Assembly: GCF_003702705.1 (NCBI RefSeq)
Contig: NZ_QZMN01000003.1
Location: 62,001 to 126,000, forward strand
DNA: 64,000 nucleotides
Origin: Ornithinimicrobium cerasi
GTDB lineage: Bacteria; Actinomycetota; Actinomycetes; Actinomycetales; Dermatophilaceae
Direction of reading: 5' to 3'
Numbering within the stretch: position 1 is the stretch's first letter; every line of letters starts with the position of its first letter. Of the stretch, positions 26,920-36,282 are shown one piece after another. The notes under the pieces are model-generated. The model was not told the origin of the DNA. It was given only the letters and a program-made list of their open reading frames with translations, and did not search any database. The translations under genes were made by a program, and so were the position numbers.

Positions 26920-27956
26920 GCGCCCCGGACGACCCCGGCCGCCGCGCCGGCCGGGTCGGCACCGCATACCCGTTCCCGCACGAGCGGCCCCGGCGACTGC
27001 GGGGCACGGCCGCGCTGCGCCGGCTCGTGGCGCAGACCCGCCTCGACCCCGCCGACCTCGTGCTCCCCGTGTTCGTGCGGGACGGCATCGACGCACCGCA
27101 GCCGGTGAGCTCGATGCCGGGCGTGCTGCAGCACACGCCCGACAGCCTGGTGGCCGCGGCCCGGGAGGCCGTCGACCTCGGCGTCGGCGGGCTGATGGTC
27201 TTCGGGGTGCCGCGCGAGCAGGACAAGGACGCCGCCGGGTCGTGCGGTCTGCGTCCGGACGGCGTGCTCAACGCGGCACTGCGTCGGTTGCGGGACGAGC
27301 TCGGCGACGACACCGTCCTGATGAGCGACCTGTGCCTCGACGAGTTCACCGACCACGGCCACTGCGGCGTGCTCGACGGGCGGGGGCGGGTCGACAACGA
27401 CGCCACCCTCGAGGTGTATGCGGAGATGGCCGTCGCCCAGGCCCGCGCCGGTGCGCACGTGGTCGGGCCCAGCGGGATGATGGACGGCCAGGTCCGCGTG
27501 GTGCGGGAGGCGCTGGACGGCGCCGGTCACCAGGACGTGGCCGTGCTCGCCTACACCGCGAAGTACGCGTCGGCGGCCTACGGCCCGTTCCGTGAGGCGG
27601 TGGCCTCCACGCTGCGCGGCGACCGCAAGGCCTACCAGCAGGACCCGGCCAACCGCACCGAGAGCCTGCGCGAGCTGCGGCTGGACCTGGAGGAGGGGGC
27701 CGACCTGGTGATGGTCAAGCCCGCGCTGCCCTACCTCGACGTGCTCTCCGACGTGGCGGCCGCGGCGGACGTGCCGGTCGCGGCCTACCAGGTGAGCGGG
27801 GAGTACGCCATGATCGAGGCTGCGGCCGCGCAGGGCTGGGTGGACCGGGACCGGATGGTGCTGGAGACCCTCACCTCGATCCGGCGGGCCGGAGCACAGG
27901 TGGTGCTGACCTACTACGCGACCCACGTCGCCCGGCTGCTGGGAGGCCCCTGTTGA
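26916..27956 (+). CDS. hemB: Delta-aminolevulinic acid dehydratase HemB
   Basis: Porphobilinogen synthase of 346 aa condensing two 5-aminolevulinates. Active-site lysines lie in [11 protein letters not shown] and [11 protein letters not shown]. The metal-binding loop is [15 protein letters not shown], with two cysteines and no third, as in Mg-type or mixed enzymes, so full Zn-type triple-Cys coordination is not present. GTG overlaps the hemD stop; its stop overlaps a TTG start for the MarR gene. Confidence 0.96.
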   Translation: MSAPDDPGRRAGRVGTAYPFPHERPRRLRGTAALRRLVAQTRLDPADLVLPVFVRDGIDAPQPVSSMPGVLQHTPDSLVAAAREAVDLGVGGLMVFGVPREQDKDAAGSCGLRPDGVLNAALRRLRDELGDDTVLMSDLCLDEFTDHGHCGVLDGRGRVDNDATLEVYAEMAVAQARAGAHVVGPSGMMDGQVRVVREALDGAGHQDVAVLAYTAKYASAAYGPFREAVASTLRGDRKAYQQDPANRTESLRELRLDLEEGADLVMVKPALPYLDVLSDVAAAADVPVAAYQVSGEYAMIEAAAAQGWVDRDRMVLETLTSIRRAGAQVVLTYYATHVARLLGGPC

Positions 27957-28450
27957 GCGATGCACCGCACGGGCCCGGCACGCGCTGGCTCGAGGAGGAG
28001 GAGCAGCACGCCTGGCGGGCGATCCTGCGCGCCGGACACCTGGTGCGGGTCGGCATGGAGGAGGCCCTGGGCGCGCACGACGTGAGCTTCGGGGAGTACG
28101 AGCTGCTCTCGATGCTGTCCGAGGCGCCGGGCCGGAGGATGCGGATGGCTGCCCTGGCCGATCTCATCGTCCAGTCGCGCAGCCGGGTGAGCCACACCGC
28201 CAGCCGGCTGGAGCGCCGGGGCTGGGTGCGTCGGGCGCCGGCGCCGCAGGACGGGCGCGGCGTCATGCTCCTGCTCACCGACGAGGGCCGTGGTGTGCTC
28301 GAGAAGCTGGCCCCGGTGCACGTCGAGAGCGTCCGCCGCGGTCTGCTCGACCACCTCAGCCGTGAGGAGCTGGTGGCCTACGGCGAGGTGATGAGCCGGG
28401 TGGTGCGCGCCACCCGGGCCAGCAGCGAGCAGGCCAGCGACGCCGTCTGA
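27953..28450 (+). CDS. MarR family transcriptional regulator within the heme cluster
   Basis: Winged-helix repressor of 165 aa typical of MarR ([37 protein letters not shown] is its HTH-wing region, residues about 65-100). TTG 27953 overlaps the hemB stop (TTGA), placing it in the hem operon between hemB and hemL. It could control heme genes, heme efflux or an unrelated regulon; no ligand is evident. The Asp-Gly-Arg of the wing tip (PQDGRG) is intact. Confidence 0.85.
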   Translation: MSDAPHGPGTRWLEEEEQHAWRAILRAGHLVRVGMEEALGAHDVSFGEYELLSMLSEAPGRRMRMAALADLIVQSRSRVSHTASRLERRGWVRRAPAPQDGRGVMLLLTDEGRGVLEKLAPVHVESVRRGLLDHLSREELVAYGEVMSRVVRATRASSEQASDAV

Positions 28451-28453
28451 CCT

Positions 28454-28493
28454 CGCCCGACGGCGCCCGACGGCTCCCGACGGTGCCCGACGG
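28454..28493. repeat. Four tandem 10-bp repeats between marR and hemL
   Basis: Four consecutive copies of CGCCCGACGG with minor changes (third copy CTCCCGACGG, fourth TGCCCGACGG) fill most of the spacer after the MarR stop. They end just before the hemL promoter hexamer CAGGGT (28509-28514). Confidence 0.8.
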
Positions 28494-28520
28494 CGCCGGT
28501 GGCCGTGGCAGGGTTGGGGC

Positions 28521-29855
28521 ATGACCAGCCCCCTCACCGACCCTCCCGTGCCGTCCGCCGCCGACGCGCCGCACTCGGCCGCCCTGCTCGAGCGGGCCAG
28601 GAGGGTGATCCCCGGCGGGGTGAACTCCCCGGTGCGGGCGTTCCGGTCCGTGGGCGGGACGCCGCGGTTCATGGTGCGCGGCCTGGGCCCGTGGCTGTGG
28701 GACGCCGACGGCGAGAGGTACGTCGACCTCGTCTGCTCGTGGGGGCCGATGATCCTGGGCCACGGCGACGCGGACGTGCTGCGCGCGGTCGCCGAGGCGG
28801 CCGCCTCCGGCTTCTCCTTCGGGATGCCGACCGAGCGTGAGGTGCTGCTCGCGGAGGAGCTCGTGTCCCGCGTGGGGCCGGTCGAGCAGGTGCGGCTCGT
28901 CAGCTCGGGGACGGAGGCGACGATGAGCGCCATCCGCCTGGCGCGCGGGTTCACCGGGCGCTCGGTGGTCGTCAAGTTCGCCGGCTGCTACCACGGCCAC
29001 GTGGACGCGCTGCTCGCGTCCGCCGGGTCGGGGGTGGCGACCTTCGGCCTGCCCGACTCGCCGGGTGTCCCGGCGAGCGCGGCGGGGGAGACGATCGTGC
29101 TGCCCTACAACGACCTCGCGGCGCTGGAGGCGGTGTTCGCCGAGCGCGGTGACCAGATCGCGGCCGTGATCACCGAGGCGGCGGCGGGCAACATGGGGGT
29201 GGTGCCGCCCGCACCCGGTTTCACCGACGGCCTGCGGCGCGTCACCGCACGCCACGGGGCGCTGCTGGTCAGCGACGAGGTGATGACGGGGTTCCGGTGC
29301 TCGCCGTCGGGGTGGCTGGGGCTCGAGGGGGTGCCCGGGAGCGGGGCCCCGGACCTGTTCACCTTCGGCAAGGTGATGGGCGGGGGGTTCCCGGCGGCGG
29401 CCTTCGGCGGCCGCGCCGACGTCATGGCGATGCTCGCGCCGGAGGGGCCGGTCTACCAGGCGGGCACCCTGTCCGGGAACCCGGTCGCCGCAGCCGCGGG
29501 GCTGACGACGCTGCAGAAGTGCACCGACGAGGTGTACGCCCGCCTCGGGACCGTGGCGGCCACGCTGGCCGGTGCCGTCGAGGAGTCCTTCACGCGCCAC
29601 GGCATACCGCACCGGGTGCAGTGGGCCGGCTCGATGTTCAGCGTGTTCTTCCGCGAGGGGGAGGTGGTGGACTACGACGACGCGAGGGACCAGGACGTCG
29701 AGCGCTTCGGGCGGTTCTTCCACGCGATGCTGCGCCGTGGTGTCCACCTGCCGCCGAGCTGCTTCGAGTCGTGGTTCGTCTCGGTCGCCCACGACGACGA
29801 GGCCCTCGAGCACGCCGTGCGTGCGATCGCCGGGAGCGCCGCCGAGATCGCCTGA
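28521..29855 (+). CDS. hemL: Glutamate-1-semialdehyde 2,1-aminomutase HemL
   Basis: PLP-dependent aminotransferase-fold enzyme of 444 aa converting glutamate-1-semialdehyde to 5-aminolevulinate, the step after HemA. The PLP lysine is in [18 protein letters not shown]. The N-terminal [11 protein letters not shown] and the gating loop region [18 protein letters not shown] are diagnostic. It is separated from the MarR gene by 70 bp with 10-bp repeats and has CAGGGT 6 nt before ATG 28521. It may therefore have its own leaderless promoter as well as operon read-through. Confidence 0.97.
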   Translation: MTSPLTDPPVPSAADAPHSAALLERARRVIPGGVNSPVRAFRSVGGTPRFMVRGLGPWLWDADGERYVDLVCSWGPMILGHGDADVLRAVAEAAASGFSFGMPTEREVLLAEELVSRVGPVEQVRLVSSGTEATMSAIRLARGFTGRSVVVKFAGCYHGHVDALLASAGSGVATFGLPDSPGVPASAAGETIVLPYNDLAALEAVFAERGDQIAAVITEAAAGNMGVVPPAPGFTDGLRRVTARHGALLVSDEVMTGFRCSPSGWLGLEGVPGSGAPDLFTFGKVMGGGFPAAAFGGRADVMAMLAPEGPVYQAGTLSGNPVAAAAGLTTLQKCTDEVYARLGTVAATLAGAVEESFTRHGIPHRVQWAGSMFSVFFREGEVVDYDDARDQDVERFGRFFHAMLRRGVHLPPSCFESWFVSVAHDDEALEHAVRAIAGSAAEIA

Positions 29856-29926
29856 GCCCGGTGGCGCGTCGTGCCGGACCGCGACTGGTCAGGAGGCGCT
29901 CAGCCTCGCGTGGGAGAATCACGCGC

Positions 29927-30682
29927 ATGTCCCAGCACGCCGGTGAGGCCGACGTCGCGCGCGCGTCCGAGAGCCCGCGCGCGGACGCCGACGCCCCGGC
30001 GCCGCGCACCCTGCACGACGGCAACCCCGTCACCCTGGTCCACGTCGTGCGGCACGGCGAGGTCCACAACCCGCAGCGGATCCTGTACGGCCGCCTCCCC
30101 GGCTACTCCCTCTCCGAGCTCGGGGGACGGATGGCGCAGGCCGCTGCCGAGGCCCTGGCCGACCGGGACGTCGTCCACGTCGTCTCCTCCCCCCTCGACC
30201 GTGCTCGGCAGACGGCCGCGCCGATCGCCGCCGCCCACGGTCTGCCCGTCGGGACCGACGAGCGGCTGACCGAGTCCACCAACCGGTTCGAGGGGCTCAC
30301 CCCGGGCCGTGGAGCCGGTGCCTTCTGGCGGCCCGAGCACTGGCCCTCCTACGTCAACCCCCTCACCCCGTCATGGGGTGAGCCCTACTCGCAGATCGCC
30401 GCCCGCATGCAGGCCGCCCTCGCGAGCGCCCGGGAGGCGGCCAGCGGTCACGAGGCCGTCCTGGTCAGCCACCAGCTGCCGATCTGGACGCTGCGCCGCT
30501 CGCTCGAGGGTCGCCGGCTCTGGCACCACCCCCGTCGGCGCCGGTGCACCCTCGCCTCGGTCACCAGCGTGCTCTTCCACGGCAGCCACCCCGTCCGGGT
30601 CACCTACACCGAGCCGGCCGCGCACCTGCTGGCCGGTGCCCTCGACGTCACCGGCGTCTCGACCGAGCGGATCGAGGGGTGA
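29927..30682 (+). CDS. Histidine phosphatase (phosphoglycerate mutase-like)
   Basis: Branch-1 histidine phosphatase of 251 aa. The catalytic motif is VVRHGEVHN with His43; second-site residues include HVVSSPLDRARQTA and the late VLVSHQLPIWTLR. It sits directly before resA (GTGA overlap), a conserved position between heme and cytochrome c maturation genes in actinobacteria. Its substrate is unknown; a phosphoglycerate mutase role is unlikely for this subfamily. Confidence 0.88.
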   Translation: MSQHAGEADVARASESPRADADAPAPRTLHDGNPVTLVHVVRHGEVHNPQRILYGRLPGYSLSELGGRMAQAAAEALADRDVVHVVSSPLDRARQTAAPIAAAHGLPVGTDERLTESTNRFEGLTPGRGAGAFWRPEHWPSYVNPLTPSWGEPYSQIAARMQAALASAREAASGHEAVLVSHQLPIWTLRRSLEGRRLWHHPRRRRCTLASVTSVLFHGSHPVRVTYTEPAAHLLAGALDVTGVSTERIEG

Positions 30683-31284
30683 GCGTGCCCGTCCGGGTCC
30701 TCGCCGCCGCCGCCCTGGCCACCCTCCTCCTCGCCGGGTGCTCCGACGGCGGCACGAGCATCAACGACCAGATGCGCCAGGGTGACCAGAAGGGCTACGT
30801 CGCCGGTGACGGCACGATCGAGGCCCTGGCCCCGGAGCAGCGCGACACCACCATCAGCCTCGCGGGCACCACCCTGGAGGAGGACCCCTGGAGCTCCGCC
30901 GACCACGCCGGCGAGGTGGTCGTGGTCAACGTCTGGGGCTCCTGGTGCGGTCCTTGCGTCGCCGAGGCGCCCGACCTCGAGCAGGTCGCCACCGACCTGC
31001 AGGAGGCCGGCGAGCCCGTGCAGTTCGTCGGGGTCAACGTCCGGGACACGGTCGCCAACGCGCTCGCCTTCCAGAAGGTGCACGAGGTGCCCTACCCCTC
31101 CCTCCAGGACGACGGCGGCCGCACCCTGTCCCAGCTGCAGGGCCTGGCCACCGCTCGGCCCACGACGATGGTCCTCGACGGCCAGGGCCGGCTGGCCGCC
31201 CGCGTCAACGGGCAGGTCGACGCCAGCACCCTGCGCGGCCTCGTCGACGACGTCCTCGCCGACGAGCCCGGGGCCGCCGGGTGA
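30679..31284 (+). CDS. resA: ResA/TlpA-type thiol-disulfide reductase, lipoprotein
   Basis: Membrane-anchored thioredoxin-fold protein of 201 aa that keeps the CXXCH cysteines of apocytochrome c reduced outside the cell. The signal sequence ends in lipobox LLAGC with acylated Cys21. The redox motif is WCGPC (residues 89-93), followed by the cis-Pro region ARPTTMVLD. GTG 30679 overlaps the phosphatase stop and the gene overlaps ccdA. It receives electrons from CcdA. Confidence 0.93.
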   Translation: MSVPVRVLAAAALATLLLAGCSDGGTSINDQMRQGDQKGYVAGDGTIEALAPEQRDTTISLAGTTLEEDPWSSADHAGEVVVVNVWGSWCGPCVAEAPDLEQVATDLQEAGEPVQFVGVNVRDTVANALAFQKVHEVPYPSLQDDGGRTLSQLQGLATARPTTMVLDGQGRLAARVNGQVDASTLRGLVDDVLADEPGAAG

Positions 31285-32015
31285 ACCAGCTCGTCCTCGA
31301 CGGCCCGCTCCTGCTCGCCGCCGCCGTCGCCGCGCTCGCCGGGCTGGTCAGCTTCGCCTCGCCCTGCGTGCTCCCGCTCGTGCCGGGCTTCCTCGGCTAC
31401 GTCGGCGGTATGACGTCAGCCGGGTCCTCCTCCCGCGCCCGCCTCGTCCTGGGGTCGGGGCTGTTCGTCGCCGGGTTCACCGCCGTGTTCCTGGCCATGA
31501 GCGTCGTCATCTCCGGCCTCGGCCTGGCGCTCACCGAGCACCAGGGCACCCTGCTGCGGGTCGCCGGGCTCGTGGTCCTCGCGCTGGGGGTCTTCATGCT
31601 CGTGCAGCCGACCGCGTCGTGGCAGGTGCGCTGGCGGCCCGCCGCCGGGCTGGCCGGCGCCCCGCTGCTGGGCGTCGCCTTCGGCCTCGGCTTCAGCGCC
31701 TGCACCGGCCCCGCGCTCGTGGCCATCCAGACCCTGGGCACCTCGATCCTGCCGGGGCAGGACCAGGTGGGGCGGGCGCTCGTGCTCGGCACCGCCTACT
31801 CCCTCGGGCTGGGCGTCCCCTTCCTGCTCATCGCCGCCGGGCTCGGCTGGGTCAGCCGCGCCTCCCGCCTGGTCCGCGACCACTACGTCACCGTGCAGCG
31901 GGTCGGCGGTGCGCTGCTGGTGGCCCTCGGCCTGCTCATGGTCAGCGGGGTGTGGGCCGGTCTGACCGCCTGGGTCCAGGCCAGCCTCGTCAGCGGCTTC
32001 GAGACGGTGCTGTGA
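31281..32015 (+). CDS. ccdA: CcdA-type thiol reductant transporter for cytochrome c maturation
   Basis: Polytopic membrane protein of 244 aa, about six TM segments, moving electrons from cytoplasmic thioredoxin to ResA. The conserved cysteines are in SFASPCVLPLVPG (first TM) and LGFSACTGPAL (fourth TM). GTG overlaps resA and the stop overlaps resB by one base (TGATG). The length is that of the short DsbD/CcdA core. Confidence 0.94.
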   Translation: MNQLVLDGPLLLAAAVAALAGLVSFASPCVLPLVPGFLGYVGGMTSAGSSSRARLVLGSGLFVAGFTAVFLAMSVVISGLGLALTEHQGTLLRVAGLVVLALGVFMLVQPTASWQVRWRPAAGLAGAPLLGVAFGLGFSACTGPALVAIQTLGTSILPGQDQVGRALVLGTAYSLGLGVPFLLIAAGLGWVSRASRLVRDHYVTVQRVGGALLVALGLLMVSGVWAGLTAWVQASLVSGFETVL

Positions 32016-33724
32016 TGTCCGCCCGCCTGCCCACCGACGAGCAGCGGATCGAGCCCGCCTACCCCAAGGACCGCACGACGATCGGCGGCCCCCGCCTCGG
32101 CCTCGTCGGCTGGGTGCGCTGGACGTGGCGCCAGCTCACGAGCATGCGCACCGCGCTGTTCCTGCTCCTGCTCCTGGCCCTCGCGGCGATCCCCGGGTCG
32201 ATCTTCCCGCAGCGCGGCGTGGACGCGGCCCGCGTGCGCAGCTACGCCGAGGACAACCCTGACCTCGCGCCGTGGCTGGACCGGCTGGGGATGTTCGACG
32301 TCTACGCCTCGCCGTGGTTCGCCTCCATCTACCTCCTGCTCATGGTCAGCCTGGTGGGCTGCATCATCCCCCGCACGCGGCAGCACGTGGAGGCGATCCG
32401 CGCCCAGCCTCCCCGCACCCCCCGGCGGCTCGAGCGCCTGCCGGTGCATCGCCATACCCGCCTCGACGCGACGCCGCAGGACACCCTCGCGGCCGCCCGC
32501 GCCACCCTCGCCGGGCGCCGCTTCCGGCTGCGCCCCGAGGAGGACGGCGCCCTGGTCGTGGCCGCGGAGAAGGGTTACCTCAAGGAGAGCGGCAACATCC
32601 TCTTCCACGTGGCGATCCTCGGTGTCATCGTCTCGGTGGGCGCCGGGCACCTGCTCGGGTGGCGCGGGGAGATCATCGTCAAGGAGGGGGAGACCTTCAC
32701 CAGCGGCGCGGGCAGCTTCGACACGCTGCGCCTCGGCCCCCTCGTCGACGAGCGTGACATCCCGGTGTTCTCCCTGCGCCTGGACGACCTCGACGTGCAG
32801 TTCGAGAGCGAGGCGCAGGGCGCGCAGTTCGGGCAGCCGCGCGTCTTCCGCGGGATCGCCACGATCCAGCGCGGCGACGGGCCGGCGCTCGGTGACGAGT
32901 TCGCGGTCAACCAGCCGCTGCAGGTCGACTCCACCTCGATCTACCTCCTCGGCAACGGCTACGCCCCCGTGGTCACCGTGCGCGACGGGGCCGGCGAGAT
33001 CGTCTTCCAGGACGCGGTGACCTTCCTGCCGCAGGACAACACCTACTCCTCCTCCGGGGCGGTCAAGGTCACCGGGACCGAGCCCAACCTGGGCTTCGTC
33101 GGCGGTTTCTTCCCGACCTTCGCCGCCGACCCGGTGCTGGGCATGACCTCCTCCTTCCCCGACCTCGTCGACCCGGCGCTCGTCCTGACCGCGTTCGAGG
33201 GCGACCTGTTCCCGGAGGGGCGCCCGCAGTCGGTCTTCTCGATCGAGACCGAGGGCCTGGAGCAGCTCATGCAGGACGAGGACCCCGACACCCCCTTCAG
33301 CGTCGCCCTGCGCCCCGGGCAGTCGGTCGAGCTGCCGGGCGGTCGCGGCTCCATCGAGATGGAGTCGGTCATCCGCTGGGGCGGGCTGCTCGTGCGTCAC
33401 GACCCCGGCCGCCTGCCCGCGCTCGTCTTCTCCGGGCTCGCCCTGGCGGGGCTGGTCCTCATGCTGGGGGTGCGGCGGCGCCGCGTCTTCGTGCGCGTCG
33501 ATCCCGGGTATTCCGTGCCGCCGGCGGGAGCGGGCGGCACCCCCGCAGGTGGGGACGGGGCACCCGGGGAGGCGCGGCATACTGGGATCACCGTCGCCGG
33601 GCTGGCGAAGGGGACCGACCCCGGGATGGACGAGCTGGTCGAGGAGATCCTCGCGCAGGTCGCCGTCGCCGTCGGGGACCCGCACGCCACCGGAGCCGAC
33701 ACGACAGAGAAGGACAGGCTATGA
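32015..33724 (+). CDS. resB: ResB-like cytochrome c biogenesis protein (Ccs1)
   Basis: System II heme lyase component, 569 aa, forming a complex with CcsA/ResC to export heme and attach it to cytochrome c. Three TM segments cluster in the first 220 residues (near MRTALFLLLLLAL, FASIYLLLMVSL and ILFHVAILGVIVSVGAGHLLGW). A large extracytoplasmic domain follows (about 220-465), then a final TM (LVFSGLALAGLVLMLGV) and a Gly/Pro-rich cytoplasmic tail. It overlaps both neighbours, consistent with a stoichiometric complex. Confidence 0.95.
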   Translation: MSARLPTDEQRIEPAYPKDRTTIGGPRLGLVGWVRWTWRQLTSMRTALFLLLLLALAAIPGSIFPQRGVDAARVRSYAEDNPDLAPWLDRLGMFDVYASPWFASIYLLLMVSLVGCIIPRTRQHVEAIRAQPPRTPRRLERLPVHRHTRLDATPQDTLAAARATLAGRRFRLRPEEDGALVVAAEKGYLKESGNILFHVAILGVIVSVGAGHLLGWRGEIIVKEGETFTSGAGSFDTLRLGPLVDERDIPVFSLRLDDLDVQFESEAQGAQFGQPRVFRGIATIQRGDGPALGDEFAVNQPLQVDSTSIYLLGNGYAPVVTVRDGAGEIVFQDAVTFLPQDNTYSSSGAVKVTGTEPNLGFVGGFFPTFAADPVLGMTSSFPDLVDPALVLTAFEGDLFPEGRPQSVFSIETEGLEQLMQDEDPDTPFSVALRPGQSVELPGGRGSIEMESVIRWGGLLVRHDPGRLPALVFSGLALAGLVLMLGVRRRRVFVRVDPGYSVPPAGAGGTPAGGDGAPGEARHTGITVAGLAKGTDPGMDELVEEILAQVAVAVGDPHATGADTTEKDRL

Positions 33725-34743
33725 CCGACCCCACCCTGGCGCTCGCCTCGGACTACGCGGTGTGGACCGCGATCGTCGTGCTGGCGCTCGCCCTGCTGGC
33801 CTTCTGCGTGCACCTGGCCGTCACCGGCTCGGCGCGGGAGCGGCGCGCCGACAGGCTGGTCCGCGAGCGGGAGCGGGTGGGGGCCGCCGTCGGCGGTGCC
33901 GACCCCGCAGACCGCGCCGGGGCCGACGACGTGCTCGGGGACCACGGGCGCGCCCACCCCACCCGGGAGGCGGACGCCCGGACCGGCACCCCCTCGCGCC
34001 GGTGGGGGGTGGTCGGTCTGCAGCTGACCTGGCTGGCGACGTTCGCGGTGCTAGGCGGCACGGTGCTGCGGGCCCTCTCGGTCTCGCGCGCACCGCTGGG
34101 CAACATGTACGAGTTCGCGCTCGGCACCGTCAGCTTCGCCCTCGTCATCTACTCCGTCTGGGCGCTGCGCAAGGACCGCCTGTGGCTGGGGGCGTTCGTC
34201 GTCGGGCCGGCCCTGGTCATCCTGGGCGCAGCGAAGCTGTCGTGGTACACCGAGGCCTCGCAGCTGATGCCGGCGCTCGACAACATCTGGCTCGTCATCC
34301 ACGTGACGATCGCCGTGCTGGCGACGGCGCTGTTCGTCATCGGTGCGGCGCTGGCGGTCGCCTACCTGCTGCGGGACCGGGCCGAGCGCCGCGGTGAGGT
34401 GAGCGGCTGGCTGTCCGCGCTGCCCCGCGCCACCGCCCTGGAGCGGATGACCTACGGGATGCACATCGTGGCGTTCCCGCTGTGGACGTTCACGGTCATC
34501 GCCGGCGCGATCTGGGCGGAGCAGGCGTGGGGGCGCTACTGGGGCTGGGACCCGAAGGAGACGTGGAGCTTCGTCATCTGGGTGGTCTACGCCGCCTACC
34601 TGCACGCGCGGGCGACCACCGGGTGGTCCACCCGGCAGGCGACCTGGGTGGCGCTCGTCGGCTTCGTCTGCCTGATCCTCAACTACACGGCGGTCAACCT
34701 GCTGATGACCGGCCTGCACAGCTACTCGGGGGTGAGCACGTGA
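33721..34743 (+). CDS. CcsA/CcsB-type cytochrome c heme-export protein (ResC)
   Basis: Heme-handling partner of ResB, 340 aa, about eight TM segments. The heme-binding signature is WGRYWGWDPKETWSF (residues about 270-284). Conserved external histidines appear in VIHVTIAV and GMHIVAF, and a late LHSYSG supplies the final one. ATGA overlap with resB, GTGA overlap with the next gene. A hydrophilic insertion between TM1 and TM2 (residues about 40-95) is long for the family and rich in Arg/Asp. Confidence 0.95.
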   Translation: MTDPTLALASDYAVWTAIVVLALALLAFCVHLAVTGSARERRADRLVRERERVGAAVGGADPADRAGADDVLGDHGRAHPTREADARTGTPSRRWGVVGLQLTWLATFAVLGGTVLRALSVSRAPLGNMYEFALGTVSFALVIYSVWALRKDRLWLGAFVVGPALVILGAAKLSWYTEASQLMPALDNIWLVIHVTIAVLATALFVIGAALAVAYLLRDRAERRGEVSGWLSALPRATALERMTYGMHIVAFPLWTFTVIAGAIWAEQAWGRYWGWDPKETWSFVIWVVYAAYLHARATTGWSTRQATWVALVGFVCLILNYTAVNLLMTGLHSYSGVST

Positions 34744-35015
34744 TCGCGTTCCGCTACACCGTCATGCGGCTGATGATCTTCGGCGGCTTCCTCGCGCTGC
34801 TCTCCCTGCTGCGGGTGCCGATGATCTGGGCGGCCGTGGGCGCCGCCCTGCTGTCGATGGTGGTGTCCTACTTCCTGCTGGCCCGCGACCGCGAGGCCAT
34901 CGCCGCCGGGATCGAGCGCCGGGTGGAGGACCGCATCGCCCGCCGCCGCGCCCAGGTCGACGCCGGGCGGACCGCCGAGGAGGACGAGGACGCCGAGATC
35001 GACGGCCGCGCCTGA
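34740..35015 (+). CDS. DUF4229 small membrane protein
   Basis: Small protein of 91 aa with two TM segments (LMIFGGFLALLSLL and IWAAVGAALLSMVVSYFLL), then a charged cytoplasmic helix with ARDREAIAAGIERRVEDRIARRRAQ. It matches the DUF4229 family often found beside ccsA in actinobacteria. Overlap with ccsA suggests a role in cytochrome c maturation or its assembly, but no function is known. Confidence 0.82.
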   Translation: MIAFRYTVMRLMIFGGFLALLSLLRVPMIWAAVGAALLSMVVSYFLLARDREAIAAGIERRVEDRIARRRAQVDAGRTAEEDEDAEIDGRA

Positions 35016-35063
35016 CCGGCGCACGTGCAGCGATCCCTCACGCCCGCGCCCGCAGGCCTCGGC

Positions 35064-35963
35064 TCAGAGGATCCCGGGCACCCCGAGGACGGGGGAGAGC
35101 GCGAGCCCGAGGCTCAGCGCCACGGCAAACCCCAGCTGCAGGACCCCCGTGCGGGCGAGCGCGGGGAGCAGCTCGCGGCCGTAGGTCTCACCGCGGACGA
35201 TCCGCAGCGGCCGGAGCGCGAGGGGTGCCGCGAGCAGGGCGAGCAGCGCGCTCGGGTGGGCGAGGGCGGCGACGAGCACCATGACGAAGGCGCCCACGAC
35301 CAGCCCGGTGTAGAGCTGACGGGTCCGCCCGAACCCCAGCCGCACCGCCAGCGTCCGCTTGTCCACGGCCCGGTCGCTCTCGAGGTCGCGCAGGTTGTTG
35401 GTGACGAGGATCGCGCACGGGAGGAGGCCGCAGGCGACGGCGCCCGCGACCGTCGCCAGGTCGATCCGGTGCGCCTGGGTCCACGTCGTCCCGAGGACGG
35501 CGACGAGCCCGAAGAAGACGAAGACCATCACCTCGCCGAGGCCCCGGTAGCCGTAGGGGTTCTTCCCCCCCGTGTAGTGCCACGCGGCCCAGAGGGCGGC
35601 GAGACCGACGATGAGCAGCAGCCAGGTCTCGGCCAGCGCCACGAGCGCCAGGCCGGCGACCGAGGCACCGAAGAAGCAGGTGAACGCCGCCGTCCGCACG
35701 TTGGCGGGGTCGGCCAGCCGCTGCCCGACGAGGCGTACCGGCCCGACGCGGTCCTCGTCGGTGCCGCGGATCCCGTCGGAGTAGTCGTTGGCGTAGTTGA
35801 CGCCCACCTGGAAGCCGAGGGCGACGATCAGGGCGAGGAGGGCGAGGGCGAGGTCGGCGCCGCCCAGGGCGTGGGCGGAGGCGGTGCCGACCAGGACGGG
35901 GGCGACGGCGGCCGGGAGCGTGCGGGGTCGCGCTCCCTCGATCCACTGGGCGAGGGTTGCCAA
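35064..35963 (-). CDS. menA: 1,4-dihydroxy-2-naphthoate polyprenyltransferase MenA
   Basis: UbiA-family membrane enzyme of 299 aa that prenylates DHNA to demethylmenaquinone. Mg-prenyl-PP motifs are NYANDYSDGIRGTD and NNLRDLESDRAVDKRT (Asp-rich loops); about eight TM segments. The start is TTG at 35963, supported by GAAGGA 8 nt upstream. It is convergent with the cytochrome c operon and heads a menaquinone region with menE, menB and menC. Confidence 0.95.
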   Translation of the reverse strand: MATLAQWIEGARPRTLPAAVAPVLVGTASAHALGGADLALALLALIVALGFQVGVNYANDYSDGIRGTDEDRVGPVRLVGQRLADPANVRTAAFTCFFGASVAGLALVALAETWLLLIVGLAALWAAWHYTGGKNPYGYRGLGEVMVFVFFGLVAVLGTTWTQAHRIDLATVAGAVACGLLPCAILVTNNLRDLESDRAVDKRTLAVRLGFGRTRQLYTGLVVGAFVMVLVAALAHPSALLALLAAPLALRPLRIVRGETYGRELLPALARTGVLQLGFAVALSLGLALSPVLGVPGIL

Positions 35964-35973
35964 TCGGTGTCCT

Positions 35974-36249
35974 TCACAGACCCTTGAGGAAGTCCGGGTC
36001 GTCGTCGGGCCCGAGCGGTCCGCGGGGCGGTCCGCCCCGTCGCCGCCCGTTGAGGATCAGGTCGAGGATGCCGTTCGGCCGCCCGGCGATCAGCCACACC
36101 GCCCCGCCCACGAGGGGGAAGAGCAGGATCATGACGATCCACAGCGGCTTGGGCAGCCCGCGGACCTCGTGCTCGTCGGTCTGGACCGCGTCCACGACGC
36201 AGTAGATCGTGAAGGCGAGCACCGCGACGGCGGCGATCACACGGGGCAC
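35974..36249 (-). CDS. PLD nuclease N-terminal-type small membrane protein
   Basis: Protein of 91 aa with two TM segments (VIAAVAVLAFTIYCVVDAV and LWIVMILLFPLVGGAVWLIAG) and a GRP-rich cytoplasmic tail. This is the PLDc_N fold (phospholipase D-nuclease N-terminal) without any nuclease domain. GTG 36249 is chosen because AGGAGG (36258-36263) is 8 nt upstream; the longer frame from GTG 36258 would overlap that site. Found between menA and menE; function unknown. Confidence 0.78.
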   Translation of the reverse strand: MPRVIAAVAVLAFTIYCVVDAVQTDEHEVRGLPKPLWIVMILLFPLVGGAVWLIAGRPNGILDLILNGRRRGGPPRGPLGPDDDPDFLKGL

Positions 36250-36282
36250 GGGACGCACCTCCTGCGGCGGGGACTGAACGTC

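Noticed and set aside
28454-28493. CRISPR-like array
   Set aside because: Units are 10 bp, directly contiguous, and have no spacers.
34215-34224. GCTGTCGTGG in ccsA as a third palindromic repeat copy
   Set aside because: Inside a conserved coding region with no inverted partner 30 nt away.
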